Counted from the stretch's first letter, positions 7,492 to 16,021 are shown. The stretch: DNA of 33,911 bases from an uncultured Acetatifactor sp. (GCA_910586215.1 CAJUGH010000041.1:1-33911); one strand, 5' to 3'. The notes: generated from the sequence alone by a model not told the origin. Numbers and translations are program-made.

Positions 7492-8433
7492 ATGCTCAAA
7501 TACCTGACTAAGAGAATTCTACGTTCCTTCCTGACGCTGGCCATCATTATCACGGTTGTCTTCGTGCTGATGCGGCAGATGCCCATAGAAGGATATTTTG
7601 ATAATTTTGACAAGCTCACGGAGGAACAGATTCAGGTGGGCCTTAGGGGCATGGGACTGCTAGATCCCATGCCTGTCCAGATAGTCAATTTTTTTAAGCA
7701 GCTTCTCGCAGGGGATCTGGGAATGTCCAGGAGATACCGGGCCAATGTGCCGGTGGCAGATATCCTGTCCACCAAGATCCCGGTGTCTGTGAAGCTAGGT
7801 TGTCTCTCCATACTGGTGTCCCTGGCAGTGGGGCTTCCCATGGGAACTTTCATGGCCAGGTACAAGGGAAAATGGTTTGACAAGCTGGGGACATTGTTTA
7901 TCGTATTTATCCAGGCAGTTCCCGCAGCCGTTTACTTTCTGTTCATACAGCTCTACGGCAGCGTGTGGCTGAAAGTGCCCCTGCTGTTCGACCCATCGAA
8001 ACCGGCCTGCTGGATCCTTCCAGTGTTCTCTATGTCCCTGGGTAATATCGCTTATTATGGCATGTGGCTGCGGCGCTATATGGTGGATGAGAGCACCAAG
8101 GATTATGTGAAACTGGCCACGGCAAAAGGCCTGTCCCAGAACAAGATCATGGTGCGGCATATCTTCCGGAATGCCTTTGTGCCTATGATCCAGTATCTGC
8201 CCACCTCCTTCCTGAATACAGTCATTGGCTCCATCTACATAGAGTCCCTGTACTCCATTCCCGGCATGGGCGGCCTGCTGGTGGATGTGATTAAAAAACA
8301 CGACAACAACATGGTGCAAGCTATTGTGCTGCTGTACGCCACTGTGGGGGTCATTGGCCTGCTGCTGGGTGATATCCTGATGACGGTCATTGATCCCAGG
8401 ATCAGCCTGGGCGGGAAGGGGGGCGGAAGATAA
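7492..8433 (+). CDS. oppB: Oligopeptide ABC transporter permease (OppB/DppB type)
   Basis: One of two membrane channel subunits of the peptide importer, 313 residues. A first membrane span near residues 10-30 precedes an extracytoplasmic segment with the family-typical text PVQIVNFFKQLLAGDLGMS; about five further spans follow. The cytoplasmic EAA loop that contacts the ATPase is visible at about residues 203-232 (KDYVKLATAKGLSQNKI). The stop codon TAA overlaps the start of the next permease by one base, so the two are translationally coupled. Confidence 0.92.
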   Translation: MLKYLTKRILRSFLTLAIIITVVFVLMRQMPIEGYFDNFDKLTEEQIQVGLRGMGLLDPMPVQIVNFFKQLLAGDLGMSRRYRANVPVADILSTKIPVSVKLGCLSILVSLAVGLPMGTFMARYKGKWFDKLGTLFIVFIQAVPAAVYFLFIQLYGSVWLKVPLLFDPSKPACWILPVFSMSLGNIAYYGMWLRRYMVDESTKDYVKLATAKGLSQNKIMVRHIFRNAFVPMIQYLPTSFLNTVIGSIYIESLYSIPGMGGLLVDVIKKHDNNMVQAIVLLYATVGVIGLLLGDILMTVIDPRISLGGKGGGR

Positions 8434-9443
8434 TGTGGTCTGTGAAGAATAAAATGGCAGAGAAGCTGGAAGGCAGTGTGGAGGCACATGTGAAGCAGCA
8501 GACAGGGCAGATGCCGGAAGCAGACTTGTTTGTCCTGGCCGGTGGGGACAGGGAGGACCAGGAGAGGACGGGATACAGCAATTATTCCTACTGGCACAGC
8601 ACCCTGCAGGCTTTTGGGAAGAACAGGGTGGCGGTTTTTCTGGTGTTTGTGATTGCCGGAATCCTGCTGTTTACCTTTATACAGCCCCTGTTGCCAGGAC
8701 AGTATGATCCCAATATGGTGAACAATGATCCTTCCGGGATGCAGTACCGGAATGTGCCTCCTGGTTCCCAGTTCTGGTTCGGCACCAACTCCATCGGCCA
8801 GGACCTGTGGGCCAGGATCTGGGCCGGCACCAGGAATTCCCTGTTCATCGGTTTTGCAGTGGCCGGAATCGAGGCTTTTGTGGGCATTGTGGCCGGGGTG
8901 CTCTGGGGCTATGTGCGGAAACTGGATGCCCTGTTCACGGAAATCTATAATGTACTGGACAATATTCCACAGACCATTGTATTGATCCTGATCTCCTATA
9001 TCTTGAAGCCTGGGGTGAAGACTTTGATCTTCGCCATGTGTCTCACTGGCTGGATCCAGATGGCCAGGTTTATCCGCAACCAGGTGCTGATGCTTAGGGA
9101 CCGGGAATATAATCTGGCTTCCCGGTGTGTGGGAACCCCCACCCGGAAGGTGGTGGTGCGCAATCTCCTGCCTTACCTGGTGTCGGTGATCATGCTCCGC
9201 ATGGCCCTGTCCATTCCGGGTGCCATCGGCAGTGAGGTGTTTGTCACTTACATCGGGCTGGGACTGCCACTTAATATTCCCAGCCTGGGGAACCTGATCA
9301 ATGAGGGACGCGCACTGATGATGAGTGCAACACTGCGCTACCAGCTGCTCTTTCCCACGATTATCGTGTCTGTTGTGACCATCTCCTTTTATATCATTGG
9401 GAATGCGTTCTCGGATGCGGCAGATCCGAAGAATCATGTATGA
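8433..9443 (+). CDS. oppC: Oligopeptide ABC transporter permease (OppC/DppC type)
   Basis: Second membrane subunit of the importer, 336 residues. It has an unusually long, polar N-terminal cytoplasmic region of about 65 residues before the first span (VAVFLVFVIAGILLF). The OppC_N-type segment and the extracytoplasmic text FWFGTNSIGQDLWARIWAGTR are diagnostic of the family. The EAA loop lies near residues 219-248 (REYNLASRCVGTPTRKVV). Start ATG overlaps the preceding stop by one base (TAATG). Confidence 0.92.
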   Translation: MWSVKNKMAEKLEGSVEAHVKQQTGQMPEADLFVLAGGDREDQERTGYSNYSYWHSTLQAFGKNRVAVFLVFVIAGILLFTFIQPLLPGQYDPNMVNNDPSGMQYRNVPPGSQFWFGTNSIGQDLWARIWAGTRNSLFIGFAVAGIEAFVGIVAGVLWGYVRKLDALFTEIYNVLDNIPQTIVLILISYILKPGVKTLIFAMCLTGWIQMARFIRNQVLMLRDREYNLASRCVGTPTRKVVVRNLLPYLVSVIMLRMALSIPGAIGSEVFVTYIGLGLPLNIPSLGNLINEGRALMMSATLRYQLLFPTIIVSVVTISFYIIGNAFSDAADPKNHV

Positions 9444-9534
9444 GGCACCGGATAAAGCAGGGAAGGTGAGAAGGTTCTGCCTTGGATACAGTAGTTCCCA
9501 GGCTGGCAGGCCGGGGGTGTAGGAGAGTGTGGAT

Positions 9535-10587
9535 ATGGACAAAAAATTGATCTTACAGGCAAAAGATGTGGTGGTGAAATTCGACCTGCGGGGAAGGGTA
9601 CTGACTGCGATCAGGGGAGCCTGCCTGGATGTGTATGAGGGAGAGACCCTGGCCATTGTAGGGGAGTCCGGCTCCGGGAAATCCGTATTTTCCAAGACAT
9701 TCAACGGTCTGAACGACAAGAACTGTTTCGTAGAAAAGGGGGAAATTCTCTATAAGGGAAGGGACCTGGCAAAGTTCCGGAAGGAGAAGGACTGGATGCA
9801 GATCCGTGGAAAGGAGATTTCCATGGTCCTCCAGGAACCTATGACCAGCCTGAATCCACTGAAGACCATAGGAGACCAGATCTGTGAAGCTGTAACCACC
9901 CGGTCCCCCCGGCTGTCCAAAAGGGAGGCCCGCCAGGAGACCCTGCAGTACCTGGCAGATGTGGGCATTCCAGATGTGGAGCGGCGGTATAAACAGTATC
10001 CCCATGAGTTTTCCGGCGGTATGCGCCAGAGAGTGGTGATAGCCACGGCCATTGCCTGCAAGCCCCAGATCCTGATCTGTGATGAACCCACCACTGCCCT
10101 GGATGTGACCATCCAGGCCCAGATCCTGGATGTGATCCGGCGGATGAAGGAGAAGTACAACCTTACCGTGATATTCATCACCCATGACCTGGGGGTGGTG
10201 GCCAATGTGGCAGACCGGGTGGCAGTGATGTATGCAGGGGATATTGTGGAGATCGGCACCGCGGAGGAGATCTTCTATGATCCCCGCCATCCCTACACCT
10301 GGGCCTTGTTGTCCTCCATGCCCCAGCTGGGGGAGAGGGGGGAGGAATTGTTCTCCATCAAGGGGACACCGCCCAATCTGTTTAAGGAGATAATAGGGGA
10401 TGCCTTTGCACCCAGGAATCCCTATGCCTTGAAAATCGATTATGTACAGGAACCGCCCTATTTTGAGGTATCGAAGACCCACCGGGCCAAGACCTGGCTG
10501 TTGGATCCCAGGGCGCCGAAGGTGGAGCCACCCAGTGTGATAAGGGGTCTTAGGAATCTGCAGCCGGTGCTTCCCGGGGATATGTAA
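9535..10587 (+). CDS. oppD: Oligopeptide ABC transporter ATP-binding protein (OppD/DppD type)
   Basis: First of two ATPases that power the importer, 351 residues. Walker A GESGSGKS is at about 43-50, the Q-loop at VLQEPMTSLNP, signature SGGMRQRVVIATA from about 160, Walker B ILICDEPTTALD, and the switch histidine in IFITHD. After the ATPase core comes the oligo_HPY extension typical of OppD/DppD (HPYTWALLSSMP then the C-terminal region); the Cys cluster that binds iron-sulfur in some relatives is not evident. ATG 9535 was chosen because AGGAGA (9521-9526) lies eight bases upstream; GTG 9529 would be only two bases away. Confidence 0.92.
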   Translation: MDKKLILQAKDVVVKFDLRGRVLTAIRGACLDVYEGETLAIVGESGSGKSVFSKTFNGLNDKNCFVEKGEILYKGRDLAKFRKEKDWMQIRGKEISMVLQEPMTSLNPLKTIGDQICEAVTTRSPRLSKREARQETLQYLADVGIPDVERRYKQYPHEFSGGMRQRVVIATAIACKPQILICDEPTTALDVTIQAQILDVIRRMKEKYNLTVIFITHDLGVVANVADRVAVMYAGDIVEIGTAEEIFYDPRHPYTWALLSSMPQLGERGEELFSIKGTPPNLFKEIIGDAFAPRNPYALKIDYVQEPPYFEVSKTHRAKTWLLDPRAPKVEPPSVIRGLRNLQPVLPGDM

Positions 10588-10612
10588 ACACCGGAAGGAA
10601 AGAGTTTGCAGT

Positions 10613-11554
10613 ATGAAGATAGAAGAAAAGGAAGTCCTGCTGGATGTGCAGGACCTAGAGGTATCCTTTGGCAGCGGCAGGAAAAAATTCCAGGCTGTGA
10701 AGGGAGTCAGTTTCCAGATCTACAAGGGCGAGACTTTCGGACTGGTGGGAGAATCCGGTTCCGGGAAGACCACTATCGGACGGACGATCATGCGGATCTA
10801 TCCTGCTTCCGGGGGCAGAATTGTCTACAAGGGGGAGCAGATCAATGGCAGGATACCGCCCAGGCTGGATAAGCAGATCACCAGGCAGATCCAGATGATT
10901 TTCCAGGATCCCACGGCTTCCTTGAACGAACGGGCCAAAGTGGACTATATTGTCAGTGAGGGACTGATGAACATGGAAAAACTTACCCGTATGGAGAGAC
11001 GGGAACGGGTGGAGAAGGCCCTGCTTGCCGTAGGACTGCTGCCAGAATTCGCCAGCCGTTTTCCCCATGAATTTTCAGGTGGCCAGAGACAGCGTATCGG
11101 TATTGCCAGGGCCCTTGTGATGGGACCCGAGTTTGTCATAGCAGATGAACCCATCTCAGCCCTGGATGTGTCAATCCGTGCCCAGGTGCTGAATCTTCTG
11201 GCAAAGCTTCAGAAGGAAAGGGGACTGACATATCTCTTCATAGCCCATGACCTGTCCGTGATGCAGGTGATCAGTGACCGGATCGCCGTGATCGAGCATG
11301 GCAGGCTGGTGGAACTGGCACCTACGAAAACGCTGTTCTCCCATCCCCTGCACCCTTATACCAGGGCGCTTTTAAGTGCAGTGCCCATTCCAAGCCCTGC
11401 CATAGAGCGCAGGAAGCAGGTACTGGTCTATGAGGAAAGTATCCATGATTATGCTGTGGATAAACCGAGGTGGATCCAGATAGAGGAGGGACATTTTGTG
11501 CTGGCCAATGGCCGGGAGGAGGAAGCATACCGGAAGCTGCTGGATGCCAGATAA
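10613..11554 (+). CDS. oppF: Oligopeptide ABC transporter ATP-binding protein (OppF/DppF type)
   Basis: Second ATPase of the importer, 313 residues. Motifs are Walker A GESGSGKT (about 46-53), Q-loop MIFQDPTASLNERAKV (the OppF-type wording), signature FSGGQRQRIGIARAL, Walker B FVIADEPISALD and switch histidine in LFIAHD. A C-terminal HPYTRALLSAVPIP segment marks the OppF branch. A purine-rich GGAAGGAAAGAG lies upstream of ATG 10613. It is the last gene of the operon; no clear terminator is visible in the 28 bases before the next promoter candidate. Confidence 0.92.
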   Translation: MKIEEKEVLLDVQDLEVSFGSGRKKFQAVKGVSFQIYKGETFGLVGESGSGKTTIGRTIMRIYPASGGRIVYKGEQINGRIPPRLDKQITRQIQMIFQDPTASLNERAKVDYIVSEGLMNMEKLTRMERRERVEKALLAVGLLPEFASRFPHEFSGGQRQRIGIARALVMGPEFVIADEPISALDVSIRAQVLNLLAKLQKERGLTYLFIAHDLSVMQVISDRIAVIEHGRLVELAPTKTLFSHPLHPYTRALLSAVPIPSPAIERRKQVLVYEESIHDYAVDKPRWIQIEEGHFVLANGREEEAYRKLLDAR

Positions 11555-11559
11555 AAAGC

Positions 11560-11588
11560 TTTACAAGACACAGCCAGTATGTTAATAT
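11560..11588 (+). promoter_or_regulatory. Probable promoter of the DegV gene
   Basis: TTTACA (11560-11565), a 17-base spacer, and TAATAT (11583-11588) with an extended TG motif at 11580-11581. It lies right after the oppF stop codon and gives a leader of about 105 bases. Confidence 0.5.
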
Positions 11589-11647
11589 ATCTAGTAATGA
11601 AAACTATATGAAACGGAAATGAAAAACCTGCCATTCTGTTTCAAAGA

Positions 11648-11677
11648 ATAGATTTTGTGTTTTTGGTAAAAATCTAT
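11648..11677. repeat. AT-rich inverted repeat before the DegV gene
   Basis: ATAGATTTT (11648-11656) and AAAATCTAT (11669-11677) are perfect inverted repeats around a 12-base centre. They lie between the promoter candidate and the ribosome site at 11688, so they could be an operator or an mRNA hairpin. Confidence 0.5.
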
Positions 11678-11701
11678 CATACCAGATAAGGAGAACATAC
11701 T

Positions 11702-12541
11702 ATGGGCTATAAAATAGTGGTGGACAGCTGTTGTGAACTTCCGGAGAACTTCCTTAAGGATGACCGGTTTGAACGGGTACCTCTGGGACTGGAGGTGGGC
11801 GATTACCAGGTATGGGATGATGAGGACTTTGATCAGGCAGAATTCTTGAAGCAGGTGGCAGCTTACCCCAAATGTCCCAAGTCTTCCTGCCCATCCCCGG
11901 AGCGTTTCCTGGAGGCATACCATGTGGAGGCAGAACGTGTGTATGTGGTGACACTCTCCTCTAAGCTCAGTGGAAGCTACAACAGCGCCAGGCTGGGGAA
12001 GAAACTCTACCTGGAAAAATATGGGGAGAAGCAGATCCATGTGGTGGACTCGGAGTCAGCCAGCGGCGGGGAGGCGCAGCTGGCCTTGAAGCTGATGGAA
12101 CTGGAGGAGAGCGGACAATATAGCTTCCAGGAGATTGTGGAACAGATTGAGAGATACCGGGACAGCGTACAGACTTATTTTGTGCTGGACAATCTGGAAA
12201 CCCTGCGGAAGAACGGGAGGCTGTCTGGTGTGAAGGCCCTGGTGGCATCTACCTTGAGCATTAAGCCGGTGATGGGGGCAACCAAGGGGGAGATCATCCA
12301 GAGAAGCCAGACCATCGGGATCAAGAAAGCCCTGGGCAGGCTCTCGGACCTGGCGGCGGCAGAGGTGAAGGAGCCAGGGGAGCGCAGGCTCATCATCACC
12401 CATTGTAATGCACCTGAGAGGGCGGAGCAGGTGAAGCAGATGATCCTGGGAAAGGCGTCCTTTAAGGAGTGCATCATCATGGATACCCGGGGCATCAGCA
12501 GCATGTATGCCAATGACGGCGGGGTGATCGTGACCACATAA
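11702..12541 (+). CDS. DegV family fatty-acid-binding protein
   Basis: A 279-residue cytoplasmic protein of the DegV/FakB family. Such proteins hold a fatty acid between two domains; in FakA/FakB systems they present it to the kinase FakA for phosphorylation. Visible are the N-terminal VVDSCCELPENFL (DegV-type opening, normally DS-(S/T/C)-x-(D/E)-L), the VVTLSSKLSGSYNSARLG segment whose Ser/Gly residues contact the carboxylate, and the VLDNLETLRKNGRLS plus LSIKPVM segment that is the family's best signature. AAGGAGA lies just before ATG 11702. No FakA-like gene is nearby. Confidence 0.9.
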   Translation: MGYKIVVDSCCELPENFLKDDRFERVPLGLEVGDYQVWDDEDFDQAEFLKQVAAYPKCPKSSCPSPERFLEAYHVEAERVYVVTLSSKLSGSYNSARLGKKLYLEKYGEKQIHVVDSESASGGEAQLALKLMELEESGQYSFQEIVEQIERYRDSVQTYFVLDNLETLRKNGRLSGVKALVASTLSIKPVMGATKGEIIQRSQTIGIKKALGRLSDLAAAEVKEPGERRLIITHCNAPERAEQVKQMILGKASFKECIIMDTRGISSMYANDGGVIVTT

Positions 12542-12569
12542 GGAACCTGTTTACAATGACAAGGCAGCA

Positions 12570-12842
12570 TTAGGAGCAGGCCCATCTATAGAGGACATAG
12601 GCCTGGACCAGGAAGATGGCAGGCAGTCCATATCTGAAATACCAGTGTCTTGTCTTGTGGCGGAAGCGGTGCATTCCCAGGGTGCATCCCAAAGCCCCGC
12701 CCAGCAGTGCGGTGAGAAAAAGAGAAGCCTCCGGAATGCGCCAGGCACCCCGGATGGCTCTTTTTTTGTCTACACCCATGATCACATAGCCGGTCACATT
12801 GAGGACAGCCAGATAGAGTAGTATGGGCATATATTCGTTCAT
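12570..12842 (-). CDS. DUF1294 domain membrane protein
   Basis: A 90-residue membrane protein with three predicted hydrophobic segments. The motif series GVDKKRAIRGAWRIPEASL, then LLGGALGCTLGMHRFRHKTRH, is the DUF1294 signature. The function of the family is unknown. GAGGTT lies six bases upstream of the ATG. It follows argG on the same strand after 61 bases, so it may be carried on the argG transcript; it ends 28 bases from the convergent DegV gene. Confidence 0.88.
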   Translation of the reverse strand: MNEYMPILLYLAVLNVTGYVIMGVDKKRAIRGAWRIPEASLFLTALLGGALGCTLGMHRFRHKTRHWYFRYGLPAIFLVQAYVLYRWACS

Positions 12843-12903
12843 GTCTGCAACCTCATTTCTAGATAGAAAGCCCTTGCAGCTGGAAACGATGTCATTCCAG
12901 ACG

Positions 12904-14127
12904 TCAGAACATCTCGTTTACCTGATCCCCCAGTTTCATGGCCCTGACCTTACAGGAGAGTCCGAACAGATTGATGAACCCTTCCGCATCATGATGGTCA
13001 TACAGGTCCCCGGTGGTGAAGGAGGCAATGCTTTCATTGTATAAGGAGTACGGGGAAGTGGTGCCTGCCTTGATGATATTGCCCTTGTAGAGCTTGAACT
13101 TCACTTCGCCGGTGACATACTCCTGGGTCTTCTCGATGAAGGCCTGCTCTGCCAGACGTAAGGGTGTGAACCATTTACCCTCATATACCAGGCTGGCAAA
13201 GCGGCTGCCCATTTCCTTCTTCATGGCATAGGTGTCACGGTCCAGGATCAGTTCTTCTAACTGGTGGTGGGCTTCCATCAGGATGGTGCCGCCCGGGGTC
13301 TCATACACACCCCTGGACTTCATACCCACTACCCGGTTCTCCACAATGTCAATGATACCGATACCGTGTTTTCCACCCAGTTCATTTAAGGCAGAAATGA
13401 TCTCAGACACCTTCATGGATTTGCCGTTCAGGGAGATGGGAACCCCCTTTTCAAAAGTCATGGTCACATATTCGCCCTCATCGGGAGCCTTCTCCGGGGT
13501 GGTACCCAGTACCAGCAGATGCTCAAAATTCGGCTCATTGGCAGGATCCTCCAGTTCCAGGCCCTCATGGCTGATGTGCCAGATATTGCGGTCCCGGCTG
13601 TAGGAAGAGTCTGCAGAGAAGGGAAGATGGATCCCGTGTGCTTTACAGTATTCGATCTCGGATTCCCGGGAATCCATGGTCCACTTGTCATTCCTCCAGG
13701 CAGCGATGATCTTGATATCAGGGGCCAGGGCCTTGATCCCCAGTTCAAAGCGGATCTGGTCATTGCCCTTTCCAGTGGCTCCGTGACAGATGGCGGTAGC
13801 ACCCTCCTTCCTGGCGATCTCCACCAGCTTTTTGGCAATCAGGGGGCGTGCCATGGAGGTTCCAAGCAGATATTTGTTCTCATAGACAGCGCCTGCCTGG
13901 ACGCAGGGCACGATATAGTCGTCACAGAATTCGTCAATGACATTTTCAATGTAGAGCTTGGATGCGCCGCAGAACTTCGCCCGCTCCTCCAGGCCGTCCA
14001 GTTCCTCTGCCTGTCCGCAGTCCACGCAGACGCAGATGACCTCGTAATCATAATTTTCCTTCAGCCAGGGAATGATGGCGGTGGTGTCCAGACCACCGGA
14101 ATAAGCCAGAACAACTTTATCTTTCAT
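12904..14127 (-). CDS. argG: Argininosuccinate synthase
   Basis: Catalyses ATP-dependent joining of citrulline and aspartate to argininosuccinate, the penultimate step of arginine synthesis, in the cytoplasm. The 407-residue length is normal. The N-terminal P-loop-like SGGLDT (about residues 10-15) for ATP pyrophosphate binding, GATGKGNDQIRFELG, and the SADSSYSRDRNIWHISHEG segment are all family hallmarks. It is divergent from argC across a shared regulatory region with ARG-box-like sites, and has its own promoter at 14163-14191. argH, the next step, is not in the window. Confidence 0.97.
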   Translation of the reverse strand: MKDKVVLAYSGGLDTTAIIPWLKENYDYEVICVCVDCGQAEELDGLEERAKFCGASKLYIENVIDEFCDDYIVPCVQAGAVYENKYLLGTSMARPLIAKKLVEIARKEGATAICHGATGKGNDQIRFELGIKALAPDIKIIAAWRNDKWTMDSRESEIEYCKAHGIHLPFSADSSYSRDRNIWHISHEGLELEDPANEPNFEHLLVLGTTPEKAPDEGEYVTMTFEKGVPISLNGKSMKVSEIISALNELGGKHGIGIIDIVENRVVGMKSRGVYETPGGTILMEAHHQLEELILDRDTYAMKKEMGSRFASLVYEGKWFTPLRLAEQAFIEKTQEYVTGEVKFKLYKGNIIKAGTTSPYSLYNESIASFTTGDLYDHHDAEGFINLFGLSCKVRAMKLGDQVNEMF

Positions 14128-14162
14128 ATCAGCCTCCGTTTATGTTATGTAATGTATCACAC

Positions 14163-14191
14163 ACTATACAACATAAGTCATACAAATGCAA
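14163..14191 (-). promoter_or_regulatory. argG promoter
   Basis: On the minus strand TTGCAT (14186-14191) and TATAGT (14163-14168) are 17 bases apart, about 40 bases upstream of the argG start. Confidence 0.7.
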
Positions 14192-14198
14192 GGGTAAT

Positions 14199-14216
14199 TC
14201 TGAATAAATTATTCCG
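14199..14216. promoter_or_regulatory. ARG-box-like operator near the argG promoter
   Basis: TCTGAATAAATTATTCCG is a near-palindrome that matches the ARG-box pattern TGAAT-W4-ATTCA at all but one position. ArgR/AhrC with arginine bound is the known ligand of such boxes. It lies just upstream of the argG -35 box. Confidence 0.6.
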
Positions 14217-14241
14217 GGAAATGTATAAAACATGGATCAAT

Positions 14242-14280
14242 ATGCATGAAAATGCATAAAATAAGAATAATATGCATAAA
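14242..14280. promoter_or_regulatory. Two ARG-box-like palindromes upstream of argC
   Basis: ATGCATGAAAATGCAT (14242-14257) is a perfect-armed palindrome, and a second related AT-rich site with TATGCATAAA ends at 14280. They are spaced about two helical turns apart, as arginine repressor hexamers often require. They sit 14 bases upstream of the argC -35 box. The match to the Bacillus ARG consensus is approximate. Confidence 0.45.
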
Positions 14281-14293
14281 AATAAAAAAGTAG

Positions 14294-14321
14294 TGGACAT
14301 TTGCCGAAAAAGTGGTATGAT
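14294..14321 (+). promoter_or_regulatory. argC operon promoter
   Basis: TGGACA (14294-14299; five of six consensus bases) and TATGAT (14316-14321) with a 16-base spacer. The start site would be near 14328, giving a leader of about 110 bases. Confidence 0.6.
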
Positions 14322-14330
14322 GACATAGGA

Positions 14331-14386
14331 ATTGTTGTACAGGCTGGGTCAAGGGCCTGCCGGGAACAGATCCGGCAGGAAACAAT
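14331..14386 (+). promoter_or_regulatory. Structured leader hairpin of the argC operon
   Basis: CCTGCCGG (14356-14363) and CCGGCAGG (14372-14379) form a perfect eight-base-pair stem, and ATTGTT (14331-14336) and AACAAT (14381-14386) can close an outer stem. No T-run follows (the next bases are A-rich), so this is not an intrinsic terminator. A partial copy of the 27-bp repeat motif (TGTGAACGG at 14402-14410) follows. The rest of 14128-14440 is accounted for by the operators and promoters listed. Confidence 0.5.
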
Positions 14387-14440
14387 ACAAAAAAAGGTTG
14401 CTGTGAACGGAGTAGGCAGGAACCGGAAAAAGAGGTTGAT

Positions 14441-15499
14441 ATGATCAAGGCAGGGATTATCGGAGCCACCGGGTATGCAGGCGGGGAACTGGTGCGCATT
14501 CTCACGGGTCACAGCAAAGTGCAGATCGTCTGGTATGGCTCTAAAAGTTACATAGACCAGAAATATAGTGATGTGTACCGGAACATGTTTCAGATTGTAG
14601 AGGACGTGTGCCGGGATGACAACCTTCTGGAACTGGCGAGGCAGGTGGATGTGATATTCACTGCCACACCACAGGGATTCCTGGCGGGCCTGCTCACAGA
14701 GGAGATTCTATCCAAAGTGAAGATCGTGGATCTGTCCGCAGACTACCGCATCAAGGATGTGGCAGTGTATGAAAAGTGGTATGGGATCGAGCATAAGTCG
14801 CCCCAGTTCATACAGGAGGCAGTCTATGGACTGTGCGAGGTGAACCGGGGGCAGATTACCTCGGATACCCGTCTGGTGGCTAATCCGGGGTGCTACACCA
14901 CCTGTTCCATCCTGACAGCTTATCCCCTGGTGAAGGAGGGGCTGATTGATGGGAACACCTTGATCGTGGATGCCAAGTCAGGGACTTCCGGCGCAGGCCG
15001 GGGGGCAAAGGTGGCGAACCTGTTCTGTGAGGTCAATGAGAATATGAAGGCATACGGGGTGGCCAGCCACAGGCATACCCCGGAGATTGAGGAACAGCTT
15101 GGTTATGCAGGGAACTGCCAGGTGACAGTGAGCTTTACCCCCCACCTGGTGCCCATGAACAGGGGGATTCTGGTGACGGAATACGCTTCCCTTCGCCGGA
15201 AGCCGGACGGAAGTCTTCCTTCCTATGAAGAGATCCGGGCAGCTTATGAGAAGTATTACGCACAGGAGAAATTTGTGCGCCTGCTGGAGAAGAATATCTG
15301 CCCGGAGACCCGGTGGGTGGAAGGCAGTAATTATGTGGATGTGAATTTTGTGGTGGAGGAGCGCACAGGACGGGTGATCCTGATGGGAGCACTGGACAAT
15401 CTGGTGAAAGGGGCAGCCGGACAGGCCGTACAGAACATGAACCTGCTCTTTGGTCTGAAGGAGAGCGAAGGGCTGGAACTGGTGCCCTGCTATCCATAA
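14441..15499 (+). CDS. argC: N-acetyl-gamma-glutamyl-phosphate reductase
   Basis: Reduces N-acetylglutamyl phosphate with NADPH to the semialdehyde, step three of ornithine synthesis. The NADP-binding GATGYAGGEL is at about residues 9-18. The catalytic cysteine is in NPGCYTTCS (Cys about 151), and the AYGVASHRHTPE segment supplies the active-site histidine. Length 352 residues matches the longer type-1 ArgC group. AGAGGTTGAT precedes ATG. It heads the rightward arg operon. Confidence 0.97.
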   Translation: MIKAGIIGATGYAGGELVRILTGHSKVQIVWYGSKSYIDQKYSDVYRNMFQIVEDVCRDDNLLELARQVDVIFTATPQGFLAGLLTEEILSKVKIVDLSADYRIKDVAVYEKWYGIEHKSPQFIQEAVYGLCEVNRGQITSDTRLVANPGCYTTCSILTAYPLVKEGLIDGNTLIVDAKSGTSGAGRGAKVANLFCEVNENMKAYGVASHRHTPEIEEQLGYAGNCQVTVSFTPHLVPMNRGILVTEYASLRRKPDGSLPSYEEIRAAYEKYYAQEKFVRLLEKNICPETRWVEGSNYVDVNFVVEERTGRVILMGALDNLVKGAAGQAVQNMNLLFGLKESEGLELVPCYP

Positions 15500-15556
15500 A
15501 AGGAAGGGCTGTAGACTTGGAAGGATGTCCCCTGGAAGGGGCAGGGAGGGATCGGA

Positions 15557-16021
15557 ATGGATACAAAGGCATATACCATAAAACCTATGGAAGAGTCCGA
15601 TTATGAGGGGCTGAAGGCCCTGTGGATGACCATCCGGGGCTTCGGGATCCGCAGCCTGGACGACTCCAGGGAAGGGGTGGAGAAGTTCCTTTGCAGGAAT
15701 CCGGGGTGCAGCGTGGTGGCCCTGGGAGAGGATGGCAGCGTGGTGGGCGGTATCCTCTGCGGCCACGATGGCAGGCGGGGATGTCTCTACCATGTGTGTG
15801 TGCGGGAGGATTACAGGCGTCTGGGAATCGGCAAGGCCATGGTGGTACACTGCATGCAGGTCCTGCAGCAGGAGGGGATCAACAAGGTCAGCCTCATTGC
15901 TTTCACCAAGAATGATGTGGGCAATGCCTTCTGGAACTGTATGGGCTGGACCAGGCGGGGGGATCTGAACTATTATGATTTCACCTTGAATGAGGAGAAT
16001 ATCACGGCGTTTAACCAGTGA
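15557..16021 (+). CDS. GNAT family N-acetyltransferase in the arginine operon
   Basis: A 154-residue single-domain GNAT protein. The acetyl-CoA site motif A is visible as VREDYRRLGIGKAMV (pattern V-x4-R-R-x-G-x-G), after beta strand LYHVCV, and motif B as KVSLIAFTKNDVGNAFWNCMGW. It lies 57 bases after argC and 18 bases before argJ, so it belongs to the arg transcript. One possibility is a short, stand-alone N-acetylglutamate synthase as known for some actinobacterial ArgA proteins; but ArgJ can already make N-acetylglutamate, and a protein or amine acetyltransferase is equally possible. The substrate cannot be decided from sequence. Confidence 0.88.
   Translation: MDTKAYTIKPMEESDYEGLKALWMTIRGFGIRSLDDSREGVEKFLCRNPGCSVVALGEDGSVVGGILCGHDGRRGCLYHVCVREDYRRLGIGKAMVVHCMQVLQQEGINKVSLIAFTKNDVGNAFWNCMGWTRRGDLNYYDFTLNEENITAFNQ

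Noticed and set aside
8235..9719. 494-residue minus-strand frame opposite the two importer genes
   Set aside because: It covers conserved oppC and oppD coding sequence; no start site or plausible domain.
11626..11667. Ten-codon upstream ORF in the DegV leader
   Set aside because: No ribosome site, no biased codons and no associated terminator; judged to be chance.
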